Shown here: positions 11,926 through 24,589 of the stretch, one piece after another
Position numbering within the stretch: the first letter of the stretch is position 1
Layout: every line of letters begins with the position of its first letter
DNA from: Doris montereyensis
Lineage: Eukaryota > Mollusca > Gastropoda > Nudibranchia > Dorididae
Reading direction: 5' to 3'
DNA length: 64,000 bases
Assembly: GCA_037039925.1 (NCBI GenBank)
Contig: JAXRKP010000398.1
Coordinates: 17,501 to 81,500 of the forward strand
Translations under genes and position numbers: made by a program
The notes under the pieces: generated by a model
Told to the model about the DNA's origin: nothing
Databases searched by the model: none
The model's input: the letters and a program-made list of their open reading frames with translations, nothing else

Positions 11926-12108
11926 CATATATGTCATGGCATGTGACGTAAATGTATTGGCATATGTCATGACATGTGACAAACATAATGGCACATGTCA
12001 TGGCATGTGACATAAACGTAATGGCATATGTCATGACATGTGACACAAACATGATGGCATATGTCATGTCATATGACATTAACACTATGGCATATGTGAT
12101 GGAATTGG
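11925..12108. repeat. Minisatellite with palindromic unit, about 5 copies
   Basis: Units of roughly 35 bp around GGCATATGTCATGACATGTG. The core CATATGTCATGACATGTG is nearly self-complementary, so single strands could form hairpins. It is followed by a (TA)n stretch at 12145-12200. Confidence 0.75.
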
Positions 12109-12144
12109 ACGTGTAAAATGACAGCTTCCTTTATATTTTTGTAT

Positions 12145-12152
12145 TATATGTA

Positions 12153-12200
<48 letters not shown>
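12145..12200. repeat. (TA)n microsatellite
   Basis: Alternating TA with one interruption; simple repeat. Confidence 0.9.
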
Positions 12201-12203
<3 letters not shown>

Positions 12204-13214
12204 ATCATTACTATTATTATTGCTGTTATTATTAGTATTAACACCATAATCACAACTGTCAGGTGATGAATCCATCACCCACCTAATTCTCTGAGGTATT
12301 TTTGTTTTGTTTCTTTTATATTACCGTACGATGTTCTTATACCAAAGGCATATAATATTATCACGCAAGACTGATTTTTCTACAACTATAAATAGATTTT
12401 AACTTTTTATGATTTGGGCTTTTTTTTGTGTGGGGGGAGTCTTTTTGCATGACCATTATTCACATTTCAAATGAATTAACTTTAAAATAAGAAGAGGGTA
12501 ATTTTTTTACATATGCGTCATTACGTTAATTATAAGTTGGGATGAGAGAGCCCAAATAGTGAATAAAACAATGAAACGATTTCGGAAACATGGAGAGAAA
12601 GAAGGAGAGAGAAGAAGAAAAAAGTTCCAGCATGCATTTCCTCATAACATCGCAAACTGTCATCTTTCCTGACACCGCCCGTACTCAACTTACTTGAATA
12701 TAACGTATATAATGACATTATGGCGTTGATTTGGCATTCCACTTCACACTTTATGCGCCCGCGCATATCATTATTTCTATATATTATTATACTTAGCAAG
12801 CTGCCGCGACGCTGCCCCCCCCCCCCCTTGCCTTGCGGCAGCAACTGAGCTTTCGTGTTGTTAGCGTCACTTTGAAAACAAAACCAATTACGACAGCTAT
12901 CTTATAATTTAGATAAACTCATTCACTTATCCTTATCTTTAATAAATTATAAATAACAATTTCTCTCCCATTCCGAGCATGGCTGCATGGATTTCTCATT
13001 ATCAAACATTCAGTTCCAAACGCAGTTTTATCATGTTAAAGTTAAAGTTCACCAGCAAAATATGTCTTGCGAGTCATCTATCAAAAGATATTTCCAGCCG
13101 AGTCGAAACACATGATTTGTATCTTTGTTTACTTTAGTAAGCTCACGACTAGAAATTAAAGTTGATTTGGAATTTTTTAACACAACAGACAGCTAGCCAA
13201 GGCTTATGGTACTT

Positions 13215-13440
13215 TGCTTTGTGGACGGGTTTGGAGGGGTGGCTGGTAGGTCTCACTTCTTTCTTTCCCTCTTTCTCTTATCTTTCATGTTGCCGTTTCA
13301 GGCTATTCGCAGGCACTGACGGTCGGCTCTTCTTTCGTTTCACTCTATCTTGACTTATCTTTCGTCTTGCCGTTTCCTTACTTTTAATTCACCCTGAGAT
13401 CACCGCATACAGCGGACAGGGTAGATTTTAATGAAAAAAT
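13215..13440 (+). repeat. SINE-B copy
   Basis: Reads GGCTGGTAGGTCTCACTTCT, TTCTCTTATCTTTCATGTTG, then a partly duplicated middle (CTTGACTTATCTTTCGTCTT) and the tail TAATTCACCCTGAGATCACC, GCATACAGCGGACAGGGTAG. The duplicated middle suggests two nested or tandem pieces. Confidence 0.7.
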
Positions 13441-13449
13441 TCAAAAGTG

Positions 13450-15485
13450 CTTTGCATTTATTGTTGTAGTGAAAACTTGAATGTAAACCTAGAGGGAAGA
13501 AACGAGTCGCTATTTTCTCTAACATTTCAGAAAGACATACTTGAAGGAGGCGAAGGTACTGGGTGCTGCATACGTTGATGCTCAAGGGACCTGATAAAAA
13601 TAGATTTTTAACAATCGACCTCTGTAAAAACAAAACAAAAAAACCCCATTGACTTTAAAGGCAGTGTTACTTAACTCATTGTCGACTTAAAGTTAAAGTC
13701 AAAAGAATATTTTTATGAACTTGAAAAAAAATGTATTAAGGATAGGACTATGAACAAGAACATTGACTTAAGCGACGTCGACTTATGCGGCAACAACTGT
13801 AAGAAGACAATCTGTCTATATAAACATAATCTTAAAGTGATGAATGATGACATGAAATCATATTGAAGCACTGTAGAAACAAAGACGAGACAAATACAAA
13901 GAAATAGATGCCATTAGTCCCTAGTGTAAAAAAAAAATTGTATTTCAATCATTTTATTTAATGCTTCCTTTATGCCGGTGACTAGTAAATAGTTTAGTTC
14001 TAATCCAAATCCAAATCAATTAATAATAATCTCCTGTGAATTGGTGAATGACGTGTAATAAAAACTATGGCCTGATAAGACAGCAGCACGCATGCCAGCA
14101 AAATAACACTAAGGGGCACAGTACCAGAGAACTGGGGTAATTACTCAAGTTCCTGTCGTAGGTTTTCTTGAGGAGGGGAGGGGGGGGGGGGTTTGTTTGT
14201 TTTTGTTCCTTGTTTGTTATTGTTATTTGAAATGAGTTTATTATGTTTATCCACTGTGAGAATCACTCTTACTTATTAAAACAGAGTATTACTACCACCA
14301 TAGACAGCAATGACTTTTTTGTGTGTGTGTGTGTGTGTTTAGAACGATTTTCAATGTATATAATTCTGAGTTGGTCGTTCTCTGTTCGCCAGGCAACTAA
14401 GATTGTAAGAGTAATCATATGTTGCATGTAGGTTCTAAATGATCCCAAGATGGTTTTCATTTTCAGAAAGTTTTCTACCACAGGTGACATTTAATTATTG
14501 AAAATTTCATCGTTTCCCGTAGTCAGCAGAATTTTCATTCGCCTAAGCCGCCATTTTGGCCAGGTTTTATACCGTAATTCAAAAGTTTGAATAGTGCCGT
14601 TCACGCCTACCTGTCTAACCTCAGTATTGAATACTGACCCAATCCAATAATCGTACTTGGTACATATACCACATGGGGTGTAACATGCTTGTGTAACATA
14701 ATTTTAAACCTGTAGAAAGTAACTCTTTGGTTTATTGATTTAAAACGTTTTGTTTTTTTAAAAGAGGAAGAAAAATTATTTTTTTAAACTCTAATAGTTT
14801 TTTTTATTATAAATTTTTGTTTGTTATCCTGTTTGGTGCTTTCCTTTAAGCTAAACTACTCAAAAGAAAAGGTCATGTAATTTTACATTAATTTTTTTAT
14901 TTATTTCATTAAAGCAAGGCGTGTTTTTGGCGTTTTATTTTAGAAGCACAGTCAAGGTCTAGTCAAGTCTCTTAACTTTATTCTGTGAAATTAACTGTGA
15001 TAATTTAGCATTTGCTAATACTAATACAAAAAAATAGATACCCAAAAAAAGAAAAGAAAAAATTAATGTGATTTAATCTAATTTTGTTTTCTGTTTTCCA
15101 TTATGTGTTTGTTTCTAGTTCTACAAAGACACAATTTAGGTTTTGCGTTGTGTACGTTTTTTTCTCTCTTTTATTTTCAGTTTTCAACTCAGTCAACTAT
15201 TACCAAACCTCACTTTTACTTTTATTATTCAACGATGCGCTGTCCTTTTTCTTCACATTTTTTGCACATTATTTTAAGTGTAACATAGTGTACGTAAAAA
15301 AAAGGAAGTTGTTATTTTTATTATTATTGGGCGGGGTAAAACACACAGCATGATATAGCACAGTGTACAATTTTTTAACTTGTTTCAAGTTCTTCAACAA
15401 TCAATGTGATGTGTGATATGTGTACTTCTTCAGTCAAAGTGAATTTTCTTATTTTTATTCCTCTTTTTAAATTTTTTCTTATACA
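13450..15485. other. Gene-free AT-rich sequence
   Basis: No recognisable coding frame. Includes a G-rich run (14173-14192) and a short (GT)n tract (14321-14338). Confidence 0.35.
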
Positions 15486-15487
15486 AT

Positions 15488-15501
15488 CCTACTACTACTA
15501 T

Positions 15502-15557
<56 letters not shown>

Positions 15558-15565
15558 TTACTACT
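15488..15565. repeat. (CTA)n trinucleotide repeat
   Basis: About 25 ACT/CTA triplets with two interruptions. Confidence 0.95.
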
Positions 15566-16244
15566 CAAACTAGAGGAAGAAGAAATAGAAAGAAGAAGAA
15601 AAAAAATAAAAAAGATGAAAATGTAAAAAAAAAAAAAACCCCACCCCATTGCAGATAACGTAAATGCCTGAGCACTAATTCAAACTTACAACCTACTCCA
15701 CTGATGTTTAAAGTCGTTGTACTATTCTAAAAACAGTCCATCATAATGGGCCAACGTTGTGTTTTTTTGCCGACATTGTGCCAGTTGAATCAGAACGCAA
15801 ATTTCACTCATTTCTCTTTACTTTTAGCGCCAACTATGTTGTATAAAAAAATGTCCCAGCATGTGCGCTCACCGCTTCACCTTTTTATCAGTTCTTTCTT
15901 TTTTTTAGTATATGGTTTTGCATCTGCACCTATGTTTTTTTTGTTTGTTCAAGGAAATATTTGAAAATGAATTACATAAAATAGGATCGAGATCGTAAAT
16001 TAAAAAAATTACCTTCCAGCAATAAACTCAACTTAGCAGTAGTAGTAGTATTCCTTGTTTCTCAACCGTTATTGGAAAAAAAAGGTGGAAATTGCGACCT
16101 TGGGTGGTGATGTGGGTAGGGGTAGAAAGAATGTTTTATTTTAAATTGTTGCCTATAGAGATTGACATACATACGTATAGATGAGGCCACATTCACCATA
16201 TCCATCAAAAAGAATAGACAGACCCCTCTTTTTCTAAAGTATGC

Positions 16245-16885
16245 CAACCTACCATGTGTGAGGATATGCCAACATACGAATTATACGATAATACTTTGCG
16301 TGAGAATATGCCAACACACGATGTGTGAGAATATGCCAACATACAAATTATACAATAATAGGATGTGTGAGGATATGCCAACATACGAATTATGTGATAA
16401 TATGATGTGTGAGGTATGCCAACACACGATTTGTGAGGATATGCCAACACATGAATTATACGATAACACGATGTGTGAAGGTATGCTAACACATGAATTA
16501 TACGATAATACGATGTGTGAGGATATGCTAACATACGATAATACAATGTGTGATGATATGCCAACATATGAATTGCCATAATACAATGTGTGATGATATG
16601 CCAACATACAATGTGTGATGATATGCCAACATACAATGTGTGAGGATATGCCAACATACAATGTGTGAGGATATGCTAACATACAATGTGTGAGGATATG
16701 CAAACATACAATGTGTGAGGATATGCCAACATACAATGTGTGATGATATGCTAACATACGATGTGTGAGGATATGCCAACATATGAATTATACGATAATA
16801 CAATGTGTGATGATATGCCAACATACAATGAGTGAGGATATGCCAACATACGAATTATACGATAATATGTGGTAGGATATGCCGA
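16245..16885. repeat. 25-bp minisatellite with length-variant units
   Basis: Core unit AATGTGTGAGGATATGCCAA then CATAC, repeated about 25 times. In the outer parts the unit carries an extra 17-18 bp (GAATTATACGATAATACG). The centre of the array (about 16580-16760) is homogeneous and the flanks are heterogeneous, as expected for a tandem array homogenised from its middle. Long open frames on both strands are by-products. Confidence 0.92.
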
Positions 16886-16889
16886 CATA

Positions 16890-18190
16890 CGTTAGGCAGG
16901 AAGCCACAAAGCATAAATTGTAAAATTCAGTTTTACTCAAAGCTCTAAAAGTAAAAGCAGCTCAAACTTGTCGTCAGCTGAGAATTTCAATGTCCTAACT
17001 ACACATATTAGGTGGTTTGGGAATTATACCGCTAACCATTATCAATATAAGATTCACTGTTGTCAATCGTCACATCTCGCATATATAATTGTTACCAAAT
17101 TTCCTTCCACCTTAGAATGAGATCTTGTTAATGGTTTTTTTTTCTTTCACATAAAGAGTTTTAGGACAATATAGTTCTGAACCGACACTAACTACTGTAT
17201 AACACAGTAGTAGTGTAATCCCATTGCCAAATCTTTTGTTGACACAATGTAGTGTAAAAATTCTTTTCTATGAAAATGAGAACATAATGGTTTTCAACAT
17301 CCCGAAGCCAGTAGTATAATAAGAATTCATTTTACTTTTTACCACCCAGGTTCCAGTAGCGCAGGTGGGGGGGGGGGAGGGGGGGCTTTCAACCAAAAGT
17401 TTGTGGGTTTGTACCCAACAGTTTGAACATTTGTCTTGAGTTTTTTGGGTACTTTTTATTATTTCAATATGACTTACTCATAGGAAAATTTCTATTTAAA
17501 AAAAAAGAAGTTTGTTGCAACAATTATTATCATCATGCAATTTATGTCAAATGCTTAGACTCGGATATAGACTTACAAACTTAACATTCTAACGATTTGC
17601 TCCAACTCCCGATTCCCATTATGAAACACACAGAGCCAGAACTTAAAGTCTTTGTCAAAGTGACACTAACCAATATTTAACTTTTATGATTACCGGTAAT
17701 TCATAGTTTTGCTTTGCTTTTCTTTTCTTCCCTTTTGGGATATATTATATAATTTTATTTTTTATTTAGTTTTTTTTTTTTATTCTTTTCTTTTTTTCTG
17801 TTCGTTTTTTAATTTTTAATTCGAAGAAGTAAAAATACAAACGGTCTTCAGTCAAATCTGCAAGATGAGCATAAAAAGTATTAGTTGTATCTTGTACAAC
17901 ATTTTAAGTGAAAAGTGTCAGATTGGCTTTTCTTTTTTTGAAAAAAAGCCTCAAGCCTAAAATTACTGGGAAAATATTAAAATAATAAAAAATTCATGCC
18001 ATATATTTATATATACATACATATATGACTTATGCATATGTACATTTTGATTATTACATATATGAAATTAATATTTACCATATGAATTTCATTGTTGATC
18101 AATAAAATTGACGTCTGTCTTTTGATGTTGTCAGTCAACACCATGACAACTGGGTATTTCGATTTATTCCTTCTTTTAAATTTCCTTTGT
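16890..18190. other. Gene-free sequence
   Basis: No gene seen. A G-rich run near 17366-17387 followed by TCAACCAAAAGTTTGTGGGT resembles a decayed SINE-A head. Confidence 0.35.
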
Positions 18191-18460
18191 AAAATAAAAT
18201 AAAATACTTGGGTCCTGGGTTCAAGCACCGATGGTTGAAAAATGTTTCTCAAGTTTTTCTCTCAAGAGAGAGAGAGAGAGAAATCTCCCACCCCACACAG
18301 TCCAGGTCGGTGGCTTGACACCTAGTCCCATTAGTGCATGATGACAAAAGGGAGATCCTGAGTGCAGATCATAACACTCACTACACGTTGAAGATCCCTT
18401 GGCTGCGTACAGTACAGGACAGTCCGGGCAAAATCCTACCAAAACCCCTGAGATCATCTG
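18190..18460 (+). repeat. SINE-A copy feeding into a satellite
   Basis: The end of the tRNA-like head is recognisable (GGGTTCAAGCACCGATGG). The body has CACCTAGTCCCATTAGTGCA, GGAGATCCTGAGTGCAGATC, GATCCCTTGGCTGCGTACAG. The tail GGGCAAAATCCTACCAAAAC then CCCTGAGATCATCTGTTG becomes the first unit of the array at 18430-19920. Confidence 0.75.
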
Positions 18461-19920
18461 TTGTATATGTGGGCAAAATCCTACCAAAACCCCTGAGATC
18501 ATCTGTTGTATATGTGGGCAAAATCCTACTAAAACCCCTGAGATTGCCTCAGTTGTATATGTAGCTAAAATCCTACCAAAACCCCTGAGATTACCTCTGG
18601 GCAAAAATCCTATCAAAACCCCTGACTGAGATCACAAAACTCAGTTGTATATGTGGGCAAAATCCTACCAAAACCCCTGAGATTACCTCAGTTGTATATG
18701 TGGGTAAAATCCTATCAAAACCCCTGAGATCACCTGTTGTATATGTGGGTAAAATCCTATCAAAACCCCTGAGATCACCTGTTGTATATGTGGGCAAAAT
18801 CCTACCAAAACCCTGAGATCACCTGTTGTATATGTGGGCAAAATCCTACCAAAACCCCTGAGATCACCTGTTGTATATGTGGGCAAAATCCAAAACCCCT
18901 GAGAATGAGATCACCTCAGTTGTATATGTGGGCAAAATCCTACCAAAACCCATGAGATCACCTCAGTTGTATATGTGGGCAAAATTCTACCAAAACCCAT
19001 GAGATCACCTCAGTTGTATATGTGGGCAAATTTCTACCAAAACCCATGAGATCACCTCAGTTGTATATGTGGGCAAAATCCTACCAAAACCCCTGAGATC
19101 ACCACAGTTGTATATGTGGGCAAAAATCCTACCAAAACCCCTGAGATCACCTCAGTTGTATATGTGGGCAAAATCCTACCAAAACCCCTGAGATCATCTG
19201 TTGTATATGTGGGCAAAATCCTACTAAAACCCCTGAGATTGCCTCAGTTGTATATGTAGCTAAAATCCTACCAAAACCCCTGAGATTACCTCAGTTGTAT
19301 ATGTGGGCAAAATCCTATCAAAAACCCCTGACTGAGATCACCTCTATCAAAATCCCCTGACTGAGATCACCTCAGTTGTATATGTGGGTAAAATCCTATC
19401 AAAACCCCTGAGATCACCTCAGTTGTATATGTGGGTAAAATCCTATCAAAACCCCTGAGATCACCTGTTGTATATGTGGGCAAAATCCTACCAAAAACCC
19501 CTGAGATGAGATCACCTCAGTTGTATATGTGGGCAAAATCCTACCAAAACCCCTGAGAATGAGATCACCTCAGTTGTATATGTGGGCAAAATCCTACCAA
19601 AACCCATGAGATCACCTCAGTTGTATATGTGGGCAAATTTCTACCAAAACCCATGAGATCACCTCAGTTGTATATGTGGGCAAAATTCTACCAAAACCCC
19701 TGAGATCACCTCAGTTGTATATGTGGGCAAAATCCTACCAAAACCCCTGAGATCACCACAGTTGTATATGTGGGCAAAATCCTACCAAAATCCCTGAGAT
19801 CACCTCAGTTGTACATGTGGGCAAAATCCTACCAAAACCCCTGAGATCACCTCAGTTGTATATGTGGGCAAAATCCTACCAAAACCACTGAGATCACCAC
19901 AGTTGTATATGTGGGTAAGA
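18430..19920. repeat. SINE-tail-derived minisatellite, 43-47 bp units, about 32 copies
   Basis: Unit: TGTATATGTGGGCAAAATCC, TACCAAAACCCCTGAGATCA, CCTCAGT. This is the SINE-A 3' tail (in other copies AAAATCCTACCAAAAACCCTG, GAGATCACCTTAGTTGTGGA, TGTGGGTAAA). The array starts exactly where a SINE-A copy ends. A block of variant units around 18484-18600 recurs in the same order around 19179-19300, and another around 18890 recurs near 19550. This indicates a higher-order duplication of about 0.65-0.7 kb. Confidence 0.9.
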
Positions 19921-19924
19921 TCAA

Positions 19925-20690
19925 ATCAAATAGAAAAACAGCTCCATCCACCCCCCCCCCAGCCATTTCTCTTTTCTTCTCATTATTAGTATTAGTATCA
20001 CCATCTTCCCTTTCCTGATTCTTCTCTTCTCGCCCCTTTCTGTTTTCTCTATTGACACCACACATGTGTGATGTTAGTCTAGTCTTATACTTTTATATCG
20101 ACATCACTGGGACCACCAAATTTTGTCGATATCAGAGCAACCAATACAATAAAGGGACACCACCAAAAAAAAAAAAAAAGGCATAATACGTCAATCGAAG
20201 GTAATGTGTGGCCCTAAAAAGGACCGTTCTTGAAGAAGGTGCGAGAGAGTGTTGCTGGTTTCTATTTTGCTGGTGTGAAGAAGTTAATGATGGTCGTCTG
20301 TTTCTGTATGTAGGGAATCATTTCACACGCCTTGTCTTCTGCCTGTGCAGTGGCGTCAACTTTGGCTTGTGTTTTCATTTGCAAATTCTTGGCTTCTACT
20401 TATCGATTTACCGGCCATCAACGGACATTTATGTTGTCTGCAGACTGATTATTGTCCGCACTGACGCCTACATTTCGAATCATGCGGCTCTCACGTCTGG
20501 CTAGTTCAATTGTACAGTAATGTCCCTTTCCTTTGATATAAAATTTGCTGCTGTCAATAGTGTCAGGTTACGGGTAACGAAACTAAGAGTAGACAAAGAC
20601 AAGCATGGCTTTCGTCTCCGTTGTGGGTGATATGAGGGCATATGCATCGTGGGCGCTAGTGGGCTGTGTGAGGGCAAGAGGGTTAAGTTG
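19925..20690. other. Gene-free sequence
   Basis: A 98-codon open frame at 20208-20504 shows no known domain. No RNA gene seen. Confidence 0.35.
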
Positions 20691-21045
20691 AATTATCTGT
20701 CTATACAACTGGCATTTTTTAAATCTTTGTAATGTGCATTGTTTGTGTGTAATGTTGTTTTTTAAATTGTCTTTTTTTTTTTTTTTAAATGGTCGGTTTT
20801 TTTTTAAAAACTGTGTCTTGTTTTTTTTAATGGTCTTTTTTAAAAAAATTGTCTTTTGTCTTTTTTTTTAATGGTCTTGTTTTTAAAAAATTATGTCTTG
20901 TTTTGTATAAATTGTCTTGTTTTTTTTTTTTACTTGTCTTGTTTTTTAAAAATTGTGTTTGTTTTTTTTAAAGTGTCCCTTTTTTTTTTTTTTAGTCTTC
21001 TTTAAAAAAAACCGTCTTGGTTTTTTAAAAAAGAGTCCCTTGTCT
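20690..21045. repeat. T-rich degenerate tandem repeat
   Basis: About a dozen copies of a 20-25-bp unit of the form TTGTCTTGTTTTTTTTTAAA. Homopolymer lengths vary, so exact length here is unreliable. Confidence 0.75.
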
Positions 21046-21639
21046 TGAGGAAATGAGCTAGCACAGGTAAATACACTGAGGACAGCAGGACAGAAATTGA
21101 TAGGGCTTCTGAGGGCACATTCACCCTGAGATTCCGGTCTTCACAATAAAAAGTGTGCCTAAGTTTAGTATCGAGTAATACATAAGAAGCCCATGTATCT
21201 GCTGTATCGAGTGCTAATTTGATCTAATAATCACACTTGATATCACCCGTAACCGATACAGTGGTTTTTGAGTTAACCACAGTCAAAGTGCAAGAGACCC
21301 AGCTTTATAATAAATAGAAATCATAATCCAAGAATTTTTACGGGCATGCTTGTACAATTATAAATCAGCACGCCCACCGTCCACACAAACAAAGTATTGC
21401 ATTGTAAGTACACATTGAAACAATGAAGACAGAAAAAGAGACTTGTTATAGAATTTTTCAACAATTTATTAAAATAAAATAAGTCATGAAATCTCCGTTT
21501 GTTGTCATCTTTTCCTGTGAATGTAAAAATGGAAAGAAAAGAAAAACGGTTATAAGTATAAGAAACCAGATGCCAATTGAGGAATAAAATTAAAACGAAG
21601 TAAAAAACAGCCTGAGGAAAACGGCAAAAGTTAAAACTA

Positions 21640-21930
21640 AAATTCCTTCAAGGCAATCATGACCCATAGAGCCTGAGCTTTTCGAGTTTCTGTAACATTG
21701 AGCAGAACAGGTGATAATAATCACATCCTAGACAGGATGCTAGTTCGACACAATTTTTTATTCCCAAGCTAGTGCTTGTACTACCGATGCCTATTTGCTT
21801 CTGGGTTGAGTGGAGAAAATGTATATGAAGCGTCCCCCGGAACACAAAATTGGAACTAGCTTTGCTAGGATTTGAAGCAGGGACCTTATGATCCCCAAGT
21901 CTGGCAGTCTTACCAGTACCACTCAAAGGT
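21640..21930 (-). repeat. SINE-like repeat, family E, full-length copy
   Basis: Read on the minus strand: a tRNA-like head (GTGGTACTGGTAAGACTGCC with a TTCAAATCC box-B-like element), a body with CAAGCACTAGCTTGGG, and the tail AAGCTCAGGCTCTATGGGTC, ATGATTGCCTTGAAGGAA. The tail matches 18-80 and 39030-39095. Confidence 0.65.
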
Positions 21931-22219
21931 AAAAAAGAAATTTAAAAAAAAAAAGAGAGAGAAAAAGTTGATTTGAATTTGAATATGCACTTTACTTTCC
22001 CTGGAGCCAGATGGTGTGGTGCAGGACAGAGTGGATTGGAGAGACCTCATTAAATGACCTAAGCCCCGTCCGGGGTACAAGGGGTGTAAGTCGAGTAAGT
22101 CATTTCATTTTCTCATTGCTATAGTTAAATGAAAAACTTTTGACTCAGGCTATGGCTAGCCAAGCTTAGTCTGGGTAGCCTTAAAGTAATAGTCCGATTA
22201 AGTTCATTGATGTGACTGT

Positions 22220-24475
22220 GAGGCTACACACATCATTTTATTCTTACGCTGTATACAAACTGTCATAGGCTACACACATCTACTGACCATTTTACAAACT
22301 GTCATATAATTCTTAAACACACTGACCATTTATTCTTACACTGTATAACTGTCATAGGCTAAACACATCTACTGACCATTTCATTCTTACACTGTATATA
22401 CAAACTGTTATAGGCTAAACACATCTACTGACCATTTCATTCTTACACTGTATACAAACTGTCATAGGCTATCTACTGACATCTACTTACACATTTCATT
22501 CTTACACTGTATATACAAACTGTTATAGGCTACACACATCTACTGACCATTTCATTCTTACACTGTATACAAACTGTTATATGCTACAAACATCTACTGA
22601 CCATTTCATTCTTACACTGTATACAAACTGTCATATGCTACAAACATCTACTGACCATTTCATTCTTACACTGTATACAAACTGTTATAGGCTACACACA
22701 TCTACTGACCATTTCATTCTTACACTGTATACAAACTGTCATAGGCTACACACATCTACTGACCATTTCATTCTTACACTGTATACAAACTGTTATAGGT
22801 TACACATCTACTGACCATTTCATTCTTACACACTGTCATATACAAACTGACCATTTCATTCTTACACTGTATACAAACTGTCATAGGCTACACACATCTA
22901 CTGACCATTTCATTCTTACAAACTGTATCTACTGACCATTTCATTCTTACACTGTATACAAACTGTTATAGGCTACACACATCTACTGACCATTTCATTC
23001 TTACACTGTATACAAACTGTCATAGGCTACACATCTACTGACCATTTCATTCTTACACTGTATACAAACTGTCATAGGCTAACACATCTACTGACCATTT
23101 CATTCTTACAAACTGTCACTGTATATACAAACTGTCATAGGCTAAACACATCTACTGACCATTTCATTCTTACACTGTATACAAACTGTCTTATCTACTG
23201 ACCATTTCATTCTTACACTGTATACAAACTGTCATAGGCTACACACATCTACTGACCATTTCATTCTTACACTGTATACAAACTGTCATAGGCTACACAC
23301 ATCTACTGACCATTTCATTCTTACACTGTATATACAAACTGTCATAGGCTACACACATCTACTGACCATTTCATTCTTACACTTACAAACTGTCACTGAC
23401 CATTTCATTCTTACACTGTATACAAACTGTCATAGGCTACACACATCTACTGACCATTTCATTCTTACACTGTATATACAAACTGTTATAGGCTACACAC
23501 ATCTACTGACCATTTCATTCTTACACTGTATACAAACTGTTATAGGCTACACACATCTACTGACCATTTCATTCTTACACTGTTACACTGTATACAAACT
23601 GTTATAGGCTACACACATCTACTGACCATTTCATTCTTCTTACACTGTATACAAACTGTCATAGGCTACACACATCTACTGACCATTTCATTCTTACACT
23701 GTGTATACAAACTGTCATAGGCTACACACATCTACTGACCATTTTGTTATTACACACATTACACTGTATACAAACTGTCATAGGCTACTGACCACATCTA
23801 CAAACTGTCTGACATCTACTGACCATTTCATTCTTACACTGTATACAAACTGTCATAGGCTACACACATCTACTGACCATTTCATTCTTACACTGTTACA
23901 CTATACAAACTGTCATAGGCTACACACATCTACTGACCATTTCATTCTTACACTGTATACAAACTGTCATAGTATACAAACTGCTACACACATCTACTGA
24001 CCATTTCATTCTTTCTTACACTGTATACAAACTGTCATAGGCTACACACATCTACTGACCATTTTATTCTTCTTACACTGTATACAAACTGTCATAGGCT
24101 ACACACATCTACTGACCATTTCATTCTTACACTGTATACAAACTGTCATAGGCTACACACATCTACTGACCATTTACAAACTGTCATTACACTGACCATT
24201 TCACTTACTGTATACAAACTGTCATAGGCTACACACATCTACTGACCATTTCATTCTTACACTGTATACAAACTGTCATAGGCTACACACATCTACTGAC
24301 CATTTCATTCTTACACTGTATACAAACTGTCATAGGCTACACACATCTACTGACCATTTCATTCTTACACTGTATATACAAACTGTCATAGGCTACACAC
24401 ATCTACTGACCATTTCATTCTTACACTGTATATACAAACTGTCATAGGCTACACTGACCATCTACAAACTGATCC
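22220..24475. repeat. 54-bp satellite array, about 40 copies
   Basis: Unit: CATAGGCTACACACATCTAC, TGACCATTTCATTCTTACAC, TGTATACAAACTGT. Many units are internally truncated or rearranged (for example around 22810-22930 and 23740-23830). It ends within a few bases of the putative last exon of DDX27, and an 11-bp piece of the unit (GGCTACACACA) lies inside a duplicate of that exon sequence. Confidence 0.95.
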
Positions 24476-24491
24476 TTTTTCTTCCAAATGG

Positions 24492-24581
24492 CTACACACA
24501 TTTGACTTTCATTCTTTGGGCTTGCAGTTCTACTGACCTTTTTCTTCCAAATCTTTGACTTTCATGACCTTGCAGTTCTGT
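24492..24581 (-). CDS. DDX27: Possible terminal exon of DDX27
   Basis: Minus-strand acceptor GTTTCAG at 24582-24584. One frame gives TELQGHESQRFGRKRSVELQ then AQRMKVKCV and a stop, with a basic RFGRKR patch like the Lys/Arg-rich DDX27 C-terminus. The phase delivered by the exon at 25992-26103 instead gives GQNCKVMKVKDLEEKGQ and a stop at 24530. So either the shorter reading is right or another base is missing. No better candidate was found between 24.6 and 26.0 kb. Low confidence. Confidence 0.35.
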   Translation of the reverse strand, partial: TELQGHESQRFGRKRSVELQAQRMKVKCV

Positions 24582-24589
24582 CTGAAACG

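Noticed and set aside
16162..16824. Frames of 98-158 codons in the 25-bp repeat
   Set aside because: Repetitive low-information peptide on the minus strand, by-product of the minisatellite.
20208..20504. 98-codon plus-strand frame
   Set aside because: No domain, no splice context and no conservation visible; left as gene-free sequence.
22220..24475. CRISPR-like array
   Set aside because: Units are direct tandem copies without unique spacers, in a eukaryotic genome.
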